Shown here in pieces: positions 22,716 to 34,814 of a DNA stretch of 64,000 nucleotides. The notes under the pieces were generated by a model. The model ran no database searches, was not told the DNA's origin, and saw nothing but the letters and a program-made list of their open reading frames with translations. Every line of letters begins with the position of its first letter. The stretch's first letter is position 1. The DNA comes from Membranipora membranacea (lineage: Eukaryota; Bryozoa; Gymnolaemata; Cheilostomatida; Membraniporidae): positions 9,920,001 through 9,984,000 of the forward strand of contig OU612067.1 in assembly GCA_914767715.1 (NCBI GenBank). The letters run 5' to 3'. The position numbers and the translations under genes were made by a program.

Positions 22716-24232
22716 ACTCCTCATACTCTTACAAGCTACCTCCTAGAACTAGGACTGGGACTGAGACCGGGTCCGGGACCGGGACTGGGACTAGGACTAG
22801 GCTAGGAACTATTCATAATCACAAAACACAAAGAAGATGATGGTCAACTGCAGAATACTCTTCTGTAGGTCTAAAATGTATGGCAGGTGATGGCAATGGA
22901 TTATATCTACCTGCTGTTAGCTGCTGATGTCTGACCCAATAAGCTGACTCCACAGTGTCGATAGTGATGAGGAATTCACCAGATTTCTCACATGTTGATT
23001 TTGCATCAGACCAGCTGAGAGGAGTCCTCACAAATCTGACACAGGTACCACGATATGGATTCAGTTTGTAGCCAGTAGCACAAGTCACGTCTGAAGAGGC
23101 GAAATATTTGCGTGAATAAATCTTATCATCTACCCGAACATGACCATACAGCTGATTTGTGTTGCCAATGGCAGAACACCCATTATAGGTGGATGGGTTT
23201 TGGGATTTTTCGCTGAGTTGTCGACAATGGATTTCAGTTCACAGTTCAGAAAAATAACATAGTACTGTCATACTTTCAAAAAGGCTGACAAGTAGGGTGC
23301 ACCTTCCTGCATTGTGGATTCAATTTTAATAAAAAAACCAGCAAAGAAATGACATATTGGAAGACATCATGGAAGTCCGAAACCACTTTTGTCAGAGTAG
23401 AGATAGAAAGATGCACCAGATTTTTTTTAGTTGGCTAAAATGACAAGTCTTAAAAAAATCTTCAGATTCAATATGCGCAGCCCGAAACTAAATCAGTTTT
23501 GAGACCACTGTAATCAAGATTGAATGCAATAGCAAAGATGGATACCTCTTGTGCTAGGGTGAAACTGATCCATCTCTCAGATGAGTGTTTCTATTCTTTT
23601 ATCCATTGTGCCAAGCTCTGTACTGAGCAGCTGTCTGACATCTCCCAGCTGCTGTTGAAGTTCCTGACGTAGCTCAGTCGCTTGCGCAGAGATTTGACGC
23701 TGGAGATCTGCATCCCCAACCTGATACTGATTCTGCACTGTTGATAGAGTAGTCTGGAGTTGTATCAGAGTCTGAATATTCTGTATTGAAGAGGATAAAA
23801 CCTCACGCTTATCAGCCTCATGATGTTCTTCAGAGTCACACACCTTAAATAGAGGAATCATTCTTGACCAACAAAGACTAAGCGTGAACGAATATAGCAT
23901 TGATTGTATTCTTAGTATATATTGAATAGGAACGTGCTCAGCAATCCTTACATCCTTATCAATTTTGTTTGTGTTTTAGCTCACAATATGTTTAAAATTT
24001 TTCTGTGTCAAGCTGAAAGCATTCATCAAACCTATATTAAAATGGCAACCTTTAATTGAAAAAAACTGACCTTTTCTAAGCTTTCTATTCTAGCCTGAAG
24101 CTTTTGGATGTAGAGTGCTCCAACCCCACCAACACACAGAATTACAGCTATCAGCAGGAAAACCACAACAAAGGTAGTGACTATGGCTTTACTTTGACGA
24201 TCAGGACTCCGTTTCTCTGAGGCAACTTCCAT

Positions 24233-24610
24233 CTTTGCATGGAGTATGATCTCTGAAGATGATATGATGTGTTTCTACTGAACTAGCAGTATAACCTGTG
24301 ATGGGAATTAACAGCTGATATGCTATCATTTACCTAATGTGACTTTGATACTGATGATTCTCAACCAATCATGTATTAATGTTGTGCAGACACCAAACTG
24401 CAACTGCAGGCTATGATATCGGAATGTAATGTGGAGATCCAGGGGTCTTTCAATTGGAAGGAGTGAGGCTTTACTAAACTAATTTATCACTATCACATTG
24501 TTAAAAAATTGCCCACTTGGTCTTTCAATTTGTGACTATGATACTGATCCTCAGCCAATTATATATTTCTGTTGGGCTTACACCAAACTGTAACTGTTGA
24601 CAAGATACTT
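24233..24610 (-). promoter_or_regulatory. Conserved upstream region of lectin gene A with duplicated module
   Basis: The sequence just upstream of the ATG (CATGGAGTATGATCTCT on the plus strand, CTGTGATGGGAAT, TTTACCTAA) is shared with 27383-27560 upstream of gene B. A module with ACTGATnnTC, a CCAAT or CTAAT element and ACACCAAACTG occurs at 24330-24430 and again at 24525-24610, but once for B (27481-27560). Conservation outside the coding part fits shared 5' UTR and promoter. Direction of the CCAAT boxes and actual start sites are unknown. Confidence 0.5.
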
Positions 24611-26005
24611 CAATGTCAAGGTTGACCCAGCAACTGCTCAAGCGTCACTGCAACGGATGCTTTCCATCAACTCATTGGCGCAAAGTCGCTATTGTTACTA
24701 AAGTTAATTAAAACTGTCTCACAGGAGGTCAGAATACAAAATATCTTTTTTTTTTTTTTACTGGTATTTGATTTGATCCAAGCTTTTGCAATGTTTGCTA
24801 ATGAATATTTGAACCTGGAATAAAAGTTCACAGGTTTCCATTTCATTGAATAATAAATGCAATCAACAAAGGAATTTAGTAGTTTTATTTATCATTATAA
24901 TCAACACTGATGACAGAAGAGTGAGGTTATAGATGGAGAATAAGAAAATAATTCATTTGGCCCTTTGCTCACAAAGGAAATATGTTTTGCTACTACAAGA
25001 CAAATCATTCCAGTAATAATGACCGTCTCCCAGTGTTGCCACACATAGCTCTGTGCTTGGATGATCAGGCTGTGTCGCTTCCCAATAACCAATGGAAAGT
25101 AAACCTGTGTTGATACCATACCATCTGAACTCAGGGCTGTTTGAAAGCTTCCTAGCTCCTATCCAAACATTTTCAGTCCACCCTGCACAATATCATAAAT
25201 ATTCAACGATCACGTTTATCTTGATGGATGGATTCATTATAATCACTGACAAAAAAAGCCGTGTGATTGCAACAAATGTGGTACAATTAGGAAATGTTAT
25301 CACAATAGATTGGTGATTCCAGACAATGAATATAGAAGTATCCATAGGGCATAGGCCAAGGTAACAGACAAACATTTTCTGTTCTAGGGTGAATCAATAT
25401 TAAGGCATACCCTATGTTGTGCTATTGAGTCAATTCAATGAGACTCACATCTAGAATTAAAATGTTCGAAGTAGTTTGAGCAGCTATGAGGAAAACCTTT
25501 TCAGAATCAGTGAAGATTTTGTGTCAGTAAAAACTGACACATGGAATCGGGTAGAACCATCCAAAGAAGACTATATTGCAAGTAGGAATAACTTCGGGTG
25601 ATGAAAACATCATTCTACCTGCTGTAAGCTGCTGATGTCTGACCCAGGAAGCAGACTCCACAGTGTCGAATGTGGCAAGGAATTCACCAGATTTCTCACA
25701 TGTTGCTTTAGCATCAAACCAGCTTAAAGATTTCCTTACAAATCTGATACAGGTATCACGGTATGGATTCAGTTTATAGCCGGTAGCACAAGTCACGTCT
25801 GCTGAACGAGAATATTTGTGTGAATAAATATTAACATTATCATGTGTACCTGCAAATAATTTGTGCTGTCAATAACAGATCACCCAGCTGCAGGATGTTT
25901 GCAACATAAAAGCAAACATGCAGAGCGCTGGGGGAGGGGGGGGGTAGTTTATGTGGACAGTTTGTGGAACACTGTTTATGAAGTATCCATGTCAATTAAA
26001 AACTT

Positions 26006-26317
26006 CCCAAAGGCCAAAGCATGTCATAGTCAGGCAGTTACTTATGATAAAAGTGAGTGAGATATGCATGGTATAACATTCAGTGCTCTACTTGGCATGA
26101 ATTATTGATGGTGGAAAGAGTGCCTTTCATAAGGCCTTCCCATGCACATCCGGGAGACTGTGATATCATAATGCAGAGAATGAGAGTTACCTTCCCTTAT
26201 GGAAGCACTCTTTCCACCATCTTCATGCCAAGTAGATCATGGAAATTTTTATCATGCAAATCTGACACAACTTTATTTTATTTAAATGTCTGACTATGTC
26301 ATGCTTTGGACTTTGGG
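26006..26317. mobile_element. 312-bp snap-back (palindromic) element in intron 2 of gene B
   Basis: Ends CCCAAAGGCCAAAGCATG and its inverted counterpart (CATGCTTTGGACTTTGGG). Inner arms CTACTTGGCATGAA and GATGGTGGAAAGAGTGC pair with GCACTCTTTCCACCATC and TTCATGCCAAGTAG. Almost the whole length folds on itself. No coding capacity and no clear target duplication. Confidence 0.82.
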
Positions 26318-26511
26318 TAGCCTATACAAAAAATCTCCAAGAAATGACAAGTCGGAAGACATCACTGTAACCCAAACCAATTTAGTTTCTTCTCAAAAAC
26401 TAAAAAAATAATACACCAAATATTGTCTACTTGTTGGAGGCCTAAATGATGGGTGTTTGGGGTAATGAGTAGTCTGATGGGTAAGTGATCTATTAGTTAC
26501 GGGTTAAATTT

Positions 26512-26642
26512 CCATCCACCTCTGCCTTTTCGATACAAAGAGTAGCAGGAATCCTGGTAGACAAGGGTATAGGGTGCAGCTTGATTACCATGGGTCCTCA
26601 CACCTGTAGTTTAGCGAGAAAAACCCTCTCTGCAATGAGCCC
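26512..26642 (-). repeat. Dispersed repeat shared with 22419-22535
   Basis: Inverted copy containing GACCCATGGTAATCAAGC and CACCCTATACCC on the minus strand. Confidence 0.65.
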
Positions 26643-27560
26643 TGGAATCAAGATGGATTGCAAAAAAGGTTACCTTTTGCGCTAGGGTGAAGCTGAGTCA
26701 TCTCATCGTTCAGTGTTTCTATTCTTTTATCGACTGCGCCGAGCTCTGTCCTGAATTGCTGTCGAACATCTCCCAACTGCTGTTGAACCTGTGAGCTTCC
26801 AGATTTCATTTCCTACCGTAGTTCAGCAGCTTGAGCAGAGATTTCACGTTGGAGATCTGCATCCCCCTCCTGATACTTTTGTTGCACTGTTGACAGAGTA
26901 GTCTGGAGATGTATCAGAAGCAAGGACTGAAGATTTGGTGTTGATGAAGATAAAACCTCACGCTTATCGGCTGCATGATATATACCGGAGCCACACAGCT
27001 GAAAAAGAGTAAGCTACCTTTACCAACAAGAATAAGCATGGAAAAATATTACAATAATTGTTTTCTTAGTATAATTTTGAATCTGAACATGCTCAGCCAT
27101 CCCTACATCAATGTTATTGTTTTACGGTTCAGAATATGTTTATTGTTTTTCTGTGTCAAGCTGTAAACATACAACAAACCTATTTCAAAATGGCAACCTC
27201 AAATTGAAAAAAAAACTGACCTTCTCTATGCTCTCTATTCTAGCCTGAAGCTTTTGGATGTAGACTGCACCGATCCCACCCGCACATAAAATTACAGCTA
27301 TCAGCAGGAAAACCACAACAAAGGCAGTGACTATGACTTTCCTTTGACGATCAGGACTCTGTTTCTCTGAGGCAACTTCCATCTTTGCATGGAGTATGAT
27401 CTCTAAATGGTGGTATAATGTGTGACTTCATTGAGCTAGCAGAACTACCTGTGATGGGAATAGACAGCTGAGGTGCTATCGTTTACCTAACGTGACTATT
27501 ATACTGATTCTCTGCTAATCATGTATTTGTTTTGGCTACACACCAACTGGCGACTGTAGA

Positions 27561-28655
27561 CAAGATATCCAATTATAAAGGGCGCTCAGTTCATCAAAAG
27601 TATTTTGGCTTCAAGTTGCTGTAGAGTTATCTTCTCATTTTCATACAATTTCGCTCTTATAATGAATTAGAAGTTATCCCACTTTGCCCAATTTCTCATA
27701 TCCCGTCCTTGTATCCGGCTAAACATAGATAATTCTTTACAGAAGAAGAATCTAGGATCAAAAATTGAATGTCTCCAAACATTAGAAATTTTATCAGCAT
27801 ACATGTTCTTCCTGCATACAGGTATTATTTCAAACTCAAAGCACCAAGCAGAACAATCAATTGTGCTAATGTCGTTAAAAACTCTCCATTAACCCTTGCA
27901 AGATTATAATAGAATAGATAGCGATAGATATTTGATTTACAATTTCCAATCCAAATTCAATACTACCGCTTTTAATTTTTGCTGGACTGGGTAATAGTTT
28001 TTGAGCGGTTGGATTAAATGAGGTCGCATAATTCATCTACTGGTACTTGAATCAACCCACCTTAACCAGTGATATGAACGATGTTAGGGCCAGGGATACC
28101 CATCAAACAATTATAAAATATTTTAATCCTTCGAAAAACACAAGAAGGCCTGACACTATTACATTTCAAACAAGGATTAATCGAGGAAACAATGTCAATT
28201 AAAACTTAGTTAAGTTTATCAGGGTTGTTTCAAAAATAAATTACTGTCTTACAAGCAAATTGTTTAAGAGTTGATTGGGCAGTGCTTCTGATTTGAGCAA
28301 AAATAAGTGTCGCATTCAAATCCCAAATCATTCCCTCAAAGAAGCCCTAATAGTAGTAGTATTGATATTATAGAGGCATATTATATCAGATATAAAATAT
28401 ACGATTATGATCAGGTAAACACCAGAGAAGGCATGAGAGGGATTTCATTTTGCAGCTTAATTTGAGCTAGAATATTCCCAAATGCAGTCACCAATAGCTC
28501 CTTGGCCATATGCCATCAACAGCTTGAGGTCAATATGGTTAGTTGGGTATCCAGATAAATCACAGTATGAAAGGTATTTACTATGGTACCTACCTGTCAT
28601 GAGGATATTATTGTTCACTGTGTTGAGGGCTGTGATGCCATACAGAGAGCAAGGA
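27561..28655. other. No gene seen
   Basis: AT-rich spacer upstream of lectin gene B. No domain-bearing frame on either strand. Confidence 0.5.
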
Positions 28656-28663
28656 CTTACAGG

Positions 28664-28896
28664 TAGCGCTGTCACGATTTTGTATTTGGCTAGGACTGCC
28701 TCGATTCTGATTGTGGCATCGATTTTCCCGATTTCGATTTTTCGAATTTACACCTTCCCTTTCAACCAACCCTTGTCCCAAATTGACAATGAATTTACCG
28801 CTGTGCAATCGACTTCAGCTGTCACCTTATTAAATCGCGATAATGAGGTGTGATCGATTAGGTATTCCCGATATGAATCGTATCGTGACAGCACTA
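28664..28896. mobile_element. hAT-type MITE
   Basis: Begins TAGCGCTGTCACGAT and ends ATCGTGACAGCACTA (inverted repeat, one mismatch). It is flanked by cttacagg (28656-28663) and gttacagg (28897-28904), an 8-bp duplication with one mismatch. TAGNGCTGTCACGAT ends are common in hAT MITEs. The interior has CGATTT repeats. Confidence 0.87.
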
Positions 28897-28904
28897 GTTA
28901 CAGG

Positions 28905-31270
28905 GGTCTTAGCTCATGATTATATTCAAAATTATATTGCGCTAGCCTAAATTATTAGCCCTCGTTTTGTAAGCCTAATGCCAGCAACGACTCCTGGTAT
29001 GCCTACCTGTAAATATGAGAGCACTACATAGCAATTCATTTGATTGTAGGACTAAACAGAGAGACATTGCGACAACGCAAACCAATACAATTATGAGATT
29101 ATGTCCACTTAATCTTGTCACCAAACAATAGCTCAAGGGCCTGTTTTTAAAACAATTTCAATTGGCCACACAGTTACACATCATTATGAAAAGCAGCACA
29201 TGATAACCCTGAGAATATGAGAAGAATGCTGTGTGTACAGCCTCTGCTTACAATTGAAATTGCTAGAAAAATAAATTATGCTGTGTGAAACATTGTCCAG
29301 CTCCTATCTCAATTTTAACTTATGAATCCCTACGCTCAGTACTAAGACATGCACATATTTTGGTAACCTTCCCTTTATCATAATAGATATATTGCAATTC
29401 AGTATTCATAGATCAGTTTCTTGCAGAAATCTGTAATCCAAGAGTTACCCATGCCTGCCTATTGTCAAGCCCTGGGGACTAACCAAACCCATGACCTACA
29501 ATACATGCGTGCTTAGCGACTGACACTCTTAGCGTATACCACCGACTCTTAAATCAATTTCATTCTTCTTAGCACGCTTTCTGCATTAATAAATAATCAA
29601 AGCAACTAAAATATAATCTATTTTAGCCACAATTTCTAAATTTAAAGATTCATTGCCGTTTGACTAAATAAGCCATCACAAAAGTACAAGGAAAATATTT
29701 TCGGACTGACAGAGTTAGTATATTGTGGAGGCATGTGTCATATGAGATTATAATAATATTAATTACCATTCACGTCATGGTATCACTGGCTTGCTATGCT
29801 TGGCTCAGGGAGGCTCTACTGGTCGTGGAGCAAGTCAATTGAATAGTATAAAGCTCATGCATTTTCCCGACAATCTGTTGTTTGACAAAGGTGAGCTAAC
29901 CTATATATACATGGAAATTACAACTTGACTACACATGAATAAAAAATCTTGTTGAGATTAAACATTGAAATAAGATGGGAAACCAAACAAGACCAATTGT
30001 GCCCATGACTCATTTCCACATTTGATGTTGAATGATGAGATTTTCTGCTAAATTACTCGATTCGAATCAGCACCATCAATAATTTATTTTATAATCAGAA
30101 TATTTTGTAAGATGTAGTATTAACAATTTATAATCTTTGGTATTAACAGCAAAGATTGTTAACAGTATTAGGCAAACTGTAGTGGATTATAATTGTACTT
30201 GTGGCATTTGGGACAAAGGATTATTGTGCCTCATACATTGATTGAATTGAACGCTCGTTATAGATGGGGCCTTGTTTAGACAAAGAGAGTATATCAAAGG
30301 CTAAGGTCTCTGGCGTATTGCGCAATCGTTAGTATACATCAGGCATACTTTTAAAAAATAGATATACATGTTACATTTTGCTTGTATGCAATTTACAATG
30401 ATGCAAAAATGGTCATTTTTGGACAGCCCTATTCCAAACGACCAAAAAAAATTTAGAAGAAATCGGACTATTGGAAGTAGGTTTTTCGATACATTACCTT
30501 GTTAGTAAAGGCTGTTTTTTGTAGATTTCTTTGAGAAATAATATGTTTTTAAATATTATTGTTGCTCATTGGGTTTATATTGGTATAATGTATAATTACA
30601 TGTGGGTCTAATTCACCTATGATAAATACACTTCCCTAGAGTGAAGTTCAAAGTCTGGTCAGGAGGAGATAATCACTAAATTCAGCCAATACTTTTAATG
30701 AACTGAGCGATCCAGTAACTGCTCAAGATAACTGTAAGGTTACTAAATCTAATAGAAATCAGCCGATGTCTATAAGAGTTATATTTCCATGGAGAATAGG
30801 AAGGATTTGTTTTTTCTTATAACACTTTTATTGGAAGTCTATTTCATTCCAGTAGGGGGAATGTTTTCCGAATAGTACAGAATAAAATGAGGAAAATGAA
30901 AAAGAAAGGATTCACAAAATATTGGGTTGCTGTGTGTAACTGACTGTCTAATGACACAATGCCGAGACACCAGAGCATGATTGAGGTTGGAGCAAATAAT
31001 CAATCCATGTTTCCCAGATGGGACTTGAACCAAGTAGCACTTGTATTCCAAAGTTGGAATGCTCTCACTTTTGTTGTTGAAGATATATGATTATCTGTAT
31101 GATGTGATAGCTGCTCGGACAATCGAACAAGGCACAGAGTGAGGATGTTCTATTGATTGTAACATAATGCTGCTGTTGGGGTGTTGCGGAATGGAGCTCA
31201 ACTGACTTGTTTTGATTTCAACTGGTATGTGAAAATTTTTTGGGCTCTCACTGTTGTAATGCAATACATA
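28905..31270. other. No gene recognised
   Basis: About 2.4 kb AT-rich. A weak tRNA-like stretch lies on the minus strand near 29459-29530. No exon signals of any of the local gene families. Confidence 0.5.
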
Positions 31271-31274
31271 TCTT

Positions 31275-31960
31275 AGTAGTATTCCTGGGATATCGGTCAA
31301 TATGCTTAAGAAAACAGCGCCGCTTATATTGAATATTTTAACCGATATGTTCAACAGACTTTTGATTGATGGTGTTTTTCCAAAATGCTGGAAAAACTCT
31401 CGAGTAACACCAATATTGCTGCACTGATAACCAATCATATTTCAGACCAATTTCTATCCTGCCATCTAAACCCTTTAAAAAACATTTATATTTCCATATG
31501 CTTGAGCATTTGAAGGTAAACAAAGTCTTTGCAGAAACGCAGATTGGGTTTAGTAAAGGTTTTTCTTGCAAGGACATAATAGACAAAATTATCTCCAATT
31601 GCTCCAAAGCTAAAAACTAAAAACAAATCTCTTGCAATGTTAATTTGAGATTTAAAAAAAGCCTTTGATTGTGTTAAGCATGTGTTGTCGCTTGCAAAGC
31701 TAAACTACATTGGGTTCATTGGTGATACTTATAACGTTATCTGTCAATTTCTTGAACACAGGTCACAGTCAAGAAAATAAATGGAAATAATCTTCAGTAG
31801 CACCTATTACAATAAGTGTGCCACAGGGATCAACACTAGCCCAAAACCTGTTCCTTATTTTTATTAAAAATCTTTAAAATCTCCAACTTAAATCCAGAAG
31901 CTTTGCCTATGCTGACGACAGATTCTACCTGCTCAACTGCGGTGTGTAAACAGCCATGAT
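31275..31960 (+). pseudogene. CR1-like reverse transcriptase relic, N-terminal and central part
   Basis: In shifting frames: MFNRLLIDGVFPKCWK (N-terminal block), DLKKAFD (motif A), VPQGSTLAQNLFLIF (motif B) and SFAYADD (motif C, at 31902-31919). Several stops and frameshifts. It ends just after YADD; the 62-kb relic starts just after that point of the protein. No endonuclease domain or 3' tail here. Confidence 0.82.
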
Positions 31961-32828
31961 CACAATGATGTCAAGACAAATAATTTTATGATGATGTCAT
32001 GCATTCTTGTTTGTTGTGAACAATCACTTTATTTATAATTGGTGGCCTTGAAAAAGGTCATAGGGTTAGGGGCTAGTATTTTTGGTTATCGTACCTTGTC
32101 ACCATGTCACCAATTTGCCGCACTTTACAGTTGTAATTTTTTTTCATAATCTATGCAAAACATCTGCCCAGGATAATATTGTCTGCCAAATAAAATACTG
32201 TATAATAATAGAGCAACAACTAGAATTTTCCTGAATTTCAGATGTGACTTTAATAACTGTCAGGCTATCAATTTTAGTGGTTAATCAGGGGGTTCAATGG
32301 TGTTTTGGGTTATGGGTGTAATTTGTTGGTTTGTGTGTTGATTTAGGTAAATTTTGATTAATGGATAATATTTGTTCGATTAATTTTCAGAATGAAATAA
32401 TGGTCCTGGATCCTATGGTTCTGTGGTCAAATAATGATAGTCGCTCAGTTAGCCTAGCAGTGGTTTCAATTTTGTTTGGTTGTCAATTATTTTGACTAGT
32501 TTCTATTTTGATTCATAAAATTGTACAGAATTTAGGTTTCAGAAAATTGGTGAAACAGTCCCACGCTGTGTTTCACTATAAGGCGGTATTTAGAAACTAA
32601 TTTGCCTCATTTAATGTCCAATAATATGGAGACAAATACCTCAGTACTGATTTTTTGTTTGCCTTAGCTAGGCTCAATTATTCAATAATGGGATGTAATT
32701 AACATCCCTCAACAAAATCTGGATAACTGTCAGATTAGAGTTAATGTCACTGTGGTTCTGTATGTTGATGCCCTAAACTATATTTCTGTGGTAATATTTA
32801 CTATCATCTACTCGTGAATATCTCAATT
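31961..32828. other. No gene seen
   Basis: AT-rich spacer between a retrotransposon relic and minisatellites. Confidence 0.5.
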
Positions 32829-33230
32829 CACTGCCGTCGCCCAGTGCAGCTTAAGGTGTAAATTCTATGTTTCTCTACCTATGGCCTCTTATGTCTAGTG
32901 ATCCAAGTAGCTATGTTGCCGTTAGCCAGTGCAACTCAAGGTATAGATCTTGTATCCTTGTGTCTAGGGCCTCTCAATGTTAAGCCGTCTTATGTATGTG
33001 CTGCCGTTAGCCAGTGCTGCTCAGTTTCACTTCTGTATCCTTGTGTCTATGGCCTTTATATGTTAAGCCGTCTTGTGTAGGTGCTGCCGTTAGCCAGTGC
33101 AGCTCAGTTTCATTTCTGTATCCTTGTGTCTATGGCCTCTATATGTTAAGCCGTCTTAATGCATGGGCTGCCGTTAGCCAGTGCAGCTCAGTTTCACTTC
33201 TGTATCCTTATATCTCTTGACTCTGTTTAC
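32829..33230. repeat. Minisatellite of about 84 bp, five copies
   Basis: GCTGCCGTTAGCCAGTGCAG starts recur at 32915, 33000, 33083 and 33167, with a diverged first unit at 32829. Shared internal words are TGTATCCTTGTGTCTATGGC and TGTTAAGCCGTCTT. Peripheral units are the most degenerate. Repeat-derived open frames here are not genes. Confidence 0.9.
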
Positions 33231-33569
33231 CAAGTTGTGATCCTTTTCTGTCGACTTTATAACAGACTCTTGTGTCTTTGGCTATGTTAACCAAGTGTTG
33301 AACTCCGCTGCTTCCTTCACTGCAGCAATTTTATGTCAGTGACTCTGTTGGCCAAGTGGTAAACTCTTCTAAATTGTTCACCTAGTATCACCTTGATTTA
33401 CTACTCTTCTTATTGATTGTAGGCAGTGTTAGGCTATGGTGACTGATTCTTCTGTGTCTCAACTTCAATTCTGCTGTGCTGTGAGTAACTATGTGAACCG
33501 TTCTCCTGAAGAGTAGGCCTCGGATATGAGCTCCTGTATGGTCTATGAAATGTAAGTGCAGTGTATTCG

Positions 33570-34330
33570 TGCCTGTGTGTGTCAGGCTCCTTGCCGCCAA
33601 TCTGTCGTATTCTCCAGTGCAATCTCTGTGCATAAATTGTGCCCTGTCCTGTAGGTGCTGTCGTATTCTGTAATATCCTCTATTCTTGAGAGGACTGTGT
33701 GTCAGGCTCCTTGTAGCCAATCAATCGTATTCTTCAATGCAACTCTGTGCAGAAATTCCTACTTTCTTGTAGGTGCTGTCGTATACTGTTATCTTCACTG
33801 TACTGTCATATACTGCTGTCGTCTCTATAGTGATGTTTTCTGTACTGTCATCATTGCTGTCTGTGTGCCGCTGCCTTATAAGGTGGTGTTCATTGTTATT
33901 TAAGCTTTATGTCAGCATTGCTATATTCTATTTCTGTCTTATTTTCCTCCCTGAATAGATTTTTAGACAATTTGTCATCGCCCATTTTTCTTCTCTTTTT
34001 TGTGTTTGAATATTCCTCCTCCTTAATTATGTTAATCTGGTCCTTTGAGTCCTGTGACCTCCGTATATCATGGATAGATTAATTTAGGCGTTTTTGCCTC
34101 GCCCAGTAATCTTTCTTCTCATTAAATATCTTAATTTTGCAGTGTCTTTAGTGCTGCGTCTTCCGTAGGTCCATGACTGGCTTTTTTTTGGCGTTTTGCC
34201 TCACTCCAAAATCTTCCGCCCATGTGTCATTCCGAGATGTTTTCTTCTCATTAATTATGTTAATTTTGAAGTACTTTGAGCCAAGTGTCTTTCGCCCAGT
34301 GTTACGTCAGCCTTTACTCATGTGATAGCT
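33570..34330. repeat. Two further degenerate tandem repeats
   Basis: GTGTGTCAGGCTCCTTG.. with CAATCTGTCGTATTCT.. occurs at about 33572 and again at about 33698. From 34010, TTAATTATGTTAAT, GCGTTTTGCCTC and CTTCTTCTCATTAA recur about every 125 bp to 34310. Confidence 0.7.
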
Positions 34331-34814
34331 GAATCATTAGTAGATAAGGTGTTGCGTTTTTTGCATAAGACCAAGTGGTTAAACAAACTGTAGGCTAAAT
34401 GAATTATTTAATTGGTTTACAAACTAAAGCGAGAGTTTCATGGACACTGCAAGCCGAGATTGTGTTAAAAAAATTATCCGTTAAAATTTCAATTCTTAGC
34501 TGACCGTCTATTTTAGGTGCTTCACATTCATAGTTTCCCTTTTTACACTGCTGCCAAACAGACAGGTGTGCGCTTATTGAGTTCTGTATAGCTCAAAACT
34601 AAAAATACGGGGCTGCGATCTCGAAAATGCCACCTAATGGGTAAATAATTTGCTGTTTGTCAAAATAAAGGTTTAAATTAAAAATATACCTTGACATGTT
34701 AATAGTTACAGTCATAATGGTGGACAATAAAATCATACCCTTAGTTTGAAGATTCAGTATTGAGGTAAGATGTGAAAAGTTAGAATAACAATTCATTCTT
34801 TCATATCTTTTAAG
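34331..34814. other. No gene seen
   Basis: Spacer leading into an orphan thrombospondin exon; only its acceptor (CTTTTAAG) is recognisable. Confidence 0.5.

Larger units (their letters stand above)
21340..24232 (-). pseudogene. Type II C-type lectin receptor A, stop in stalk exon
   Basis: Four exons with matching phases. Exon 1 24071-24232 (54 codons): basic tail SEKRSPDRQSK, membrane helix AIVTTFVVVFLLIAVILCVG, start of coiled coil. Exon 2 23546-23843 (298 nt): Gln/Leu-rich coiled-coil stalk. Exon 3 22911-23090 (180 nt): first half of the lectin domain (CATGYKLNPYRGTC, WSDAKSTC, EFLITIDT). Exon 4 21340-21569: second half with WIGA, QPD, WND and final Cys, stop TGA. QPD plus WND predicts a Ca2+-dependent galactose-type site. 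Exon lengths total 870 nt (290 codons), but codon 143 (23577-23579) is TGA where paralogue B has GAT, 11 codons before the exon end. Skipping exon 2 would break frame. So either a pseudogene, or a 142-residue stalk-only membrane protein. Splice sites are otherwise canonical. Confidence 0.85.
24953..27382 (-). pseudogene. Type II C-type lectin receptor B, stop in stalk exon
   Basis: Tandem paralogue of the gene at 21340-24232, same strand and phases. Exon 1 27221-27382 (54 codons, membrane helix VIVTAFVVVFLLIAVILCAG). Exon 2 26674-26998 (325 nt, coiled-coil stalk, 27 nt longer than in A). Exon 3 25619-25798 (180 nt, CATGYKLNPYRDTC, WFDAKATC). Exon 4 24953-25182 (230 nt, WIGA, QPD, WND, closing Cys, stop TGA). 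Total 299 codons. Codon 116 (26813-26815) is TAG where A has CAG, a single C-to-T change. All eight splice sites and both Ca2+-site motifs look intact, so the breakage is recent, or the stop is polymorphic. A polyadenylation signal (tttatt at 24884-24889) lies beyond the stop. Confidence 0.85.

Noticed and set aside
33014-33720. Several overlapping frames on both strands
   Set aside because: They coincide with minisatellite units and have repeat-derived sequence.
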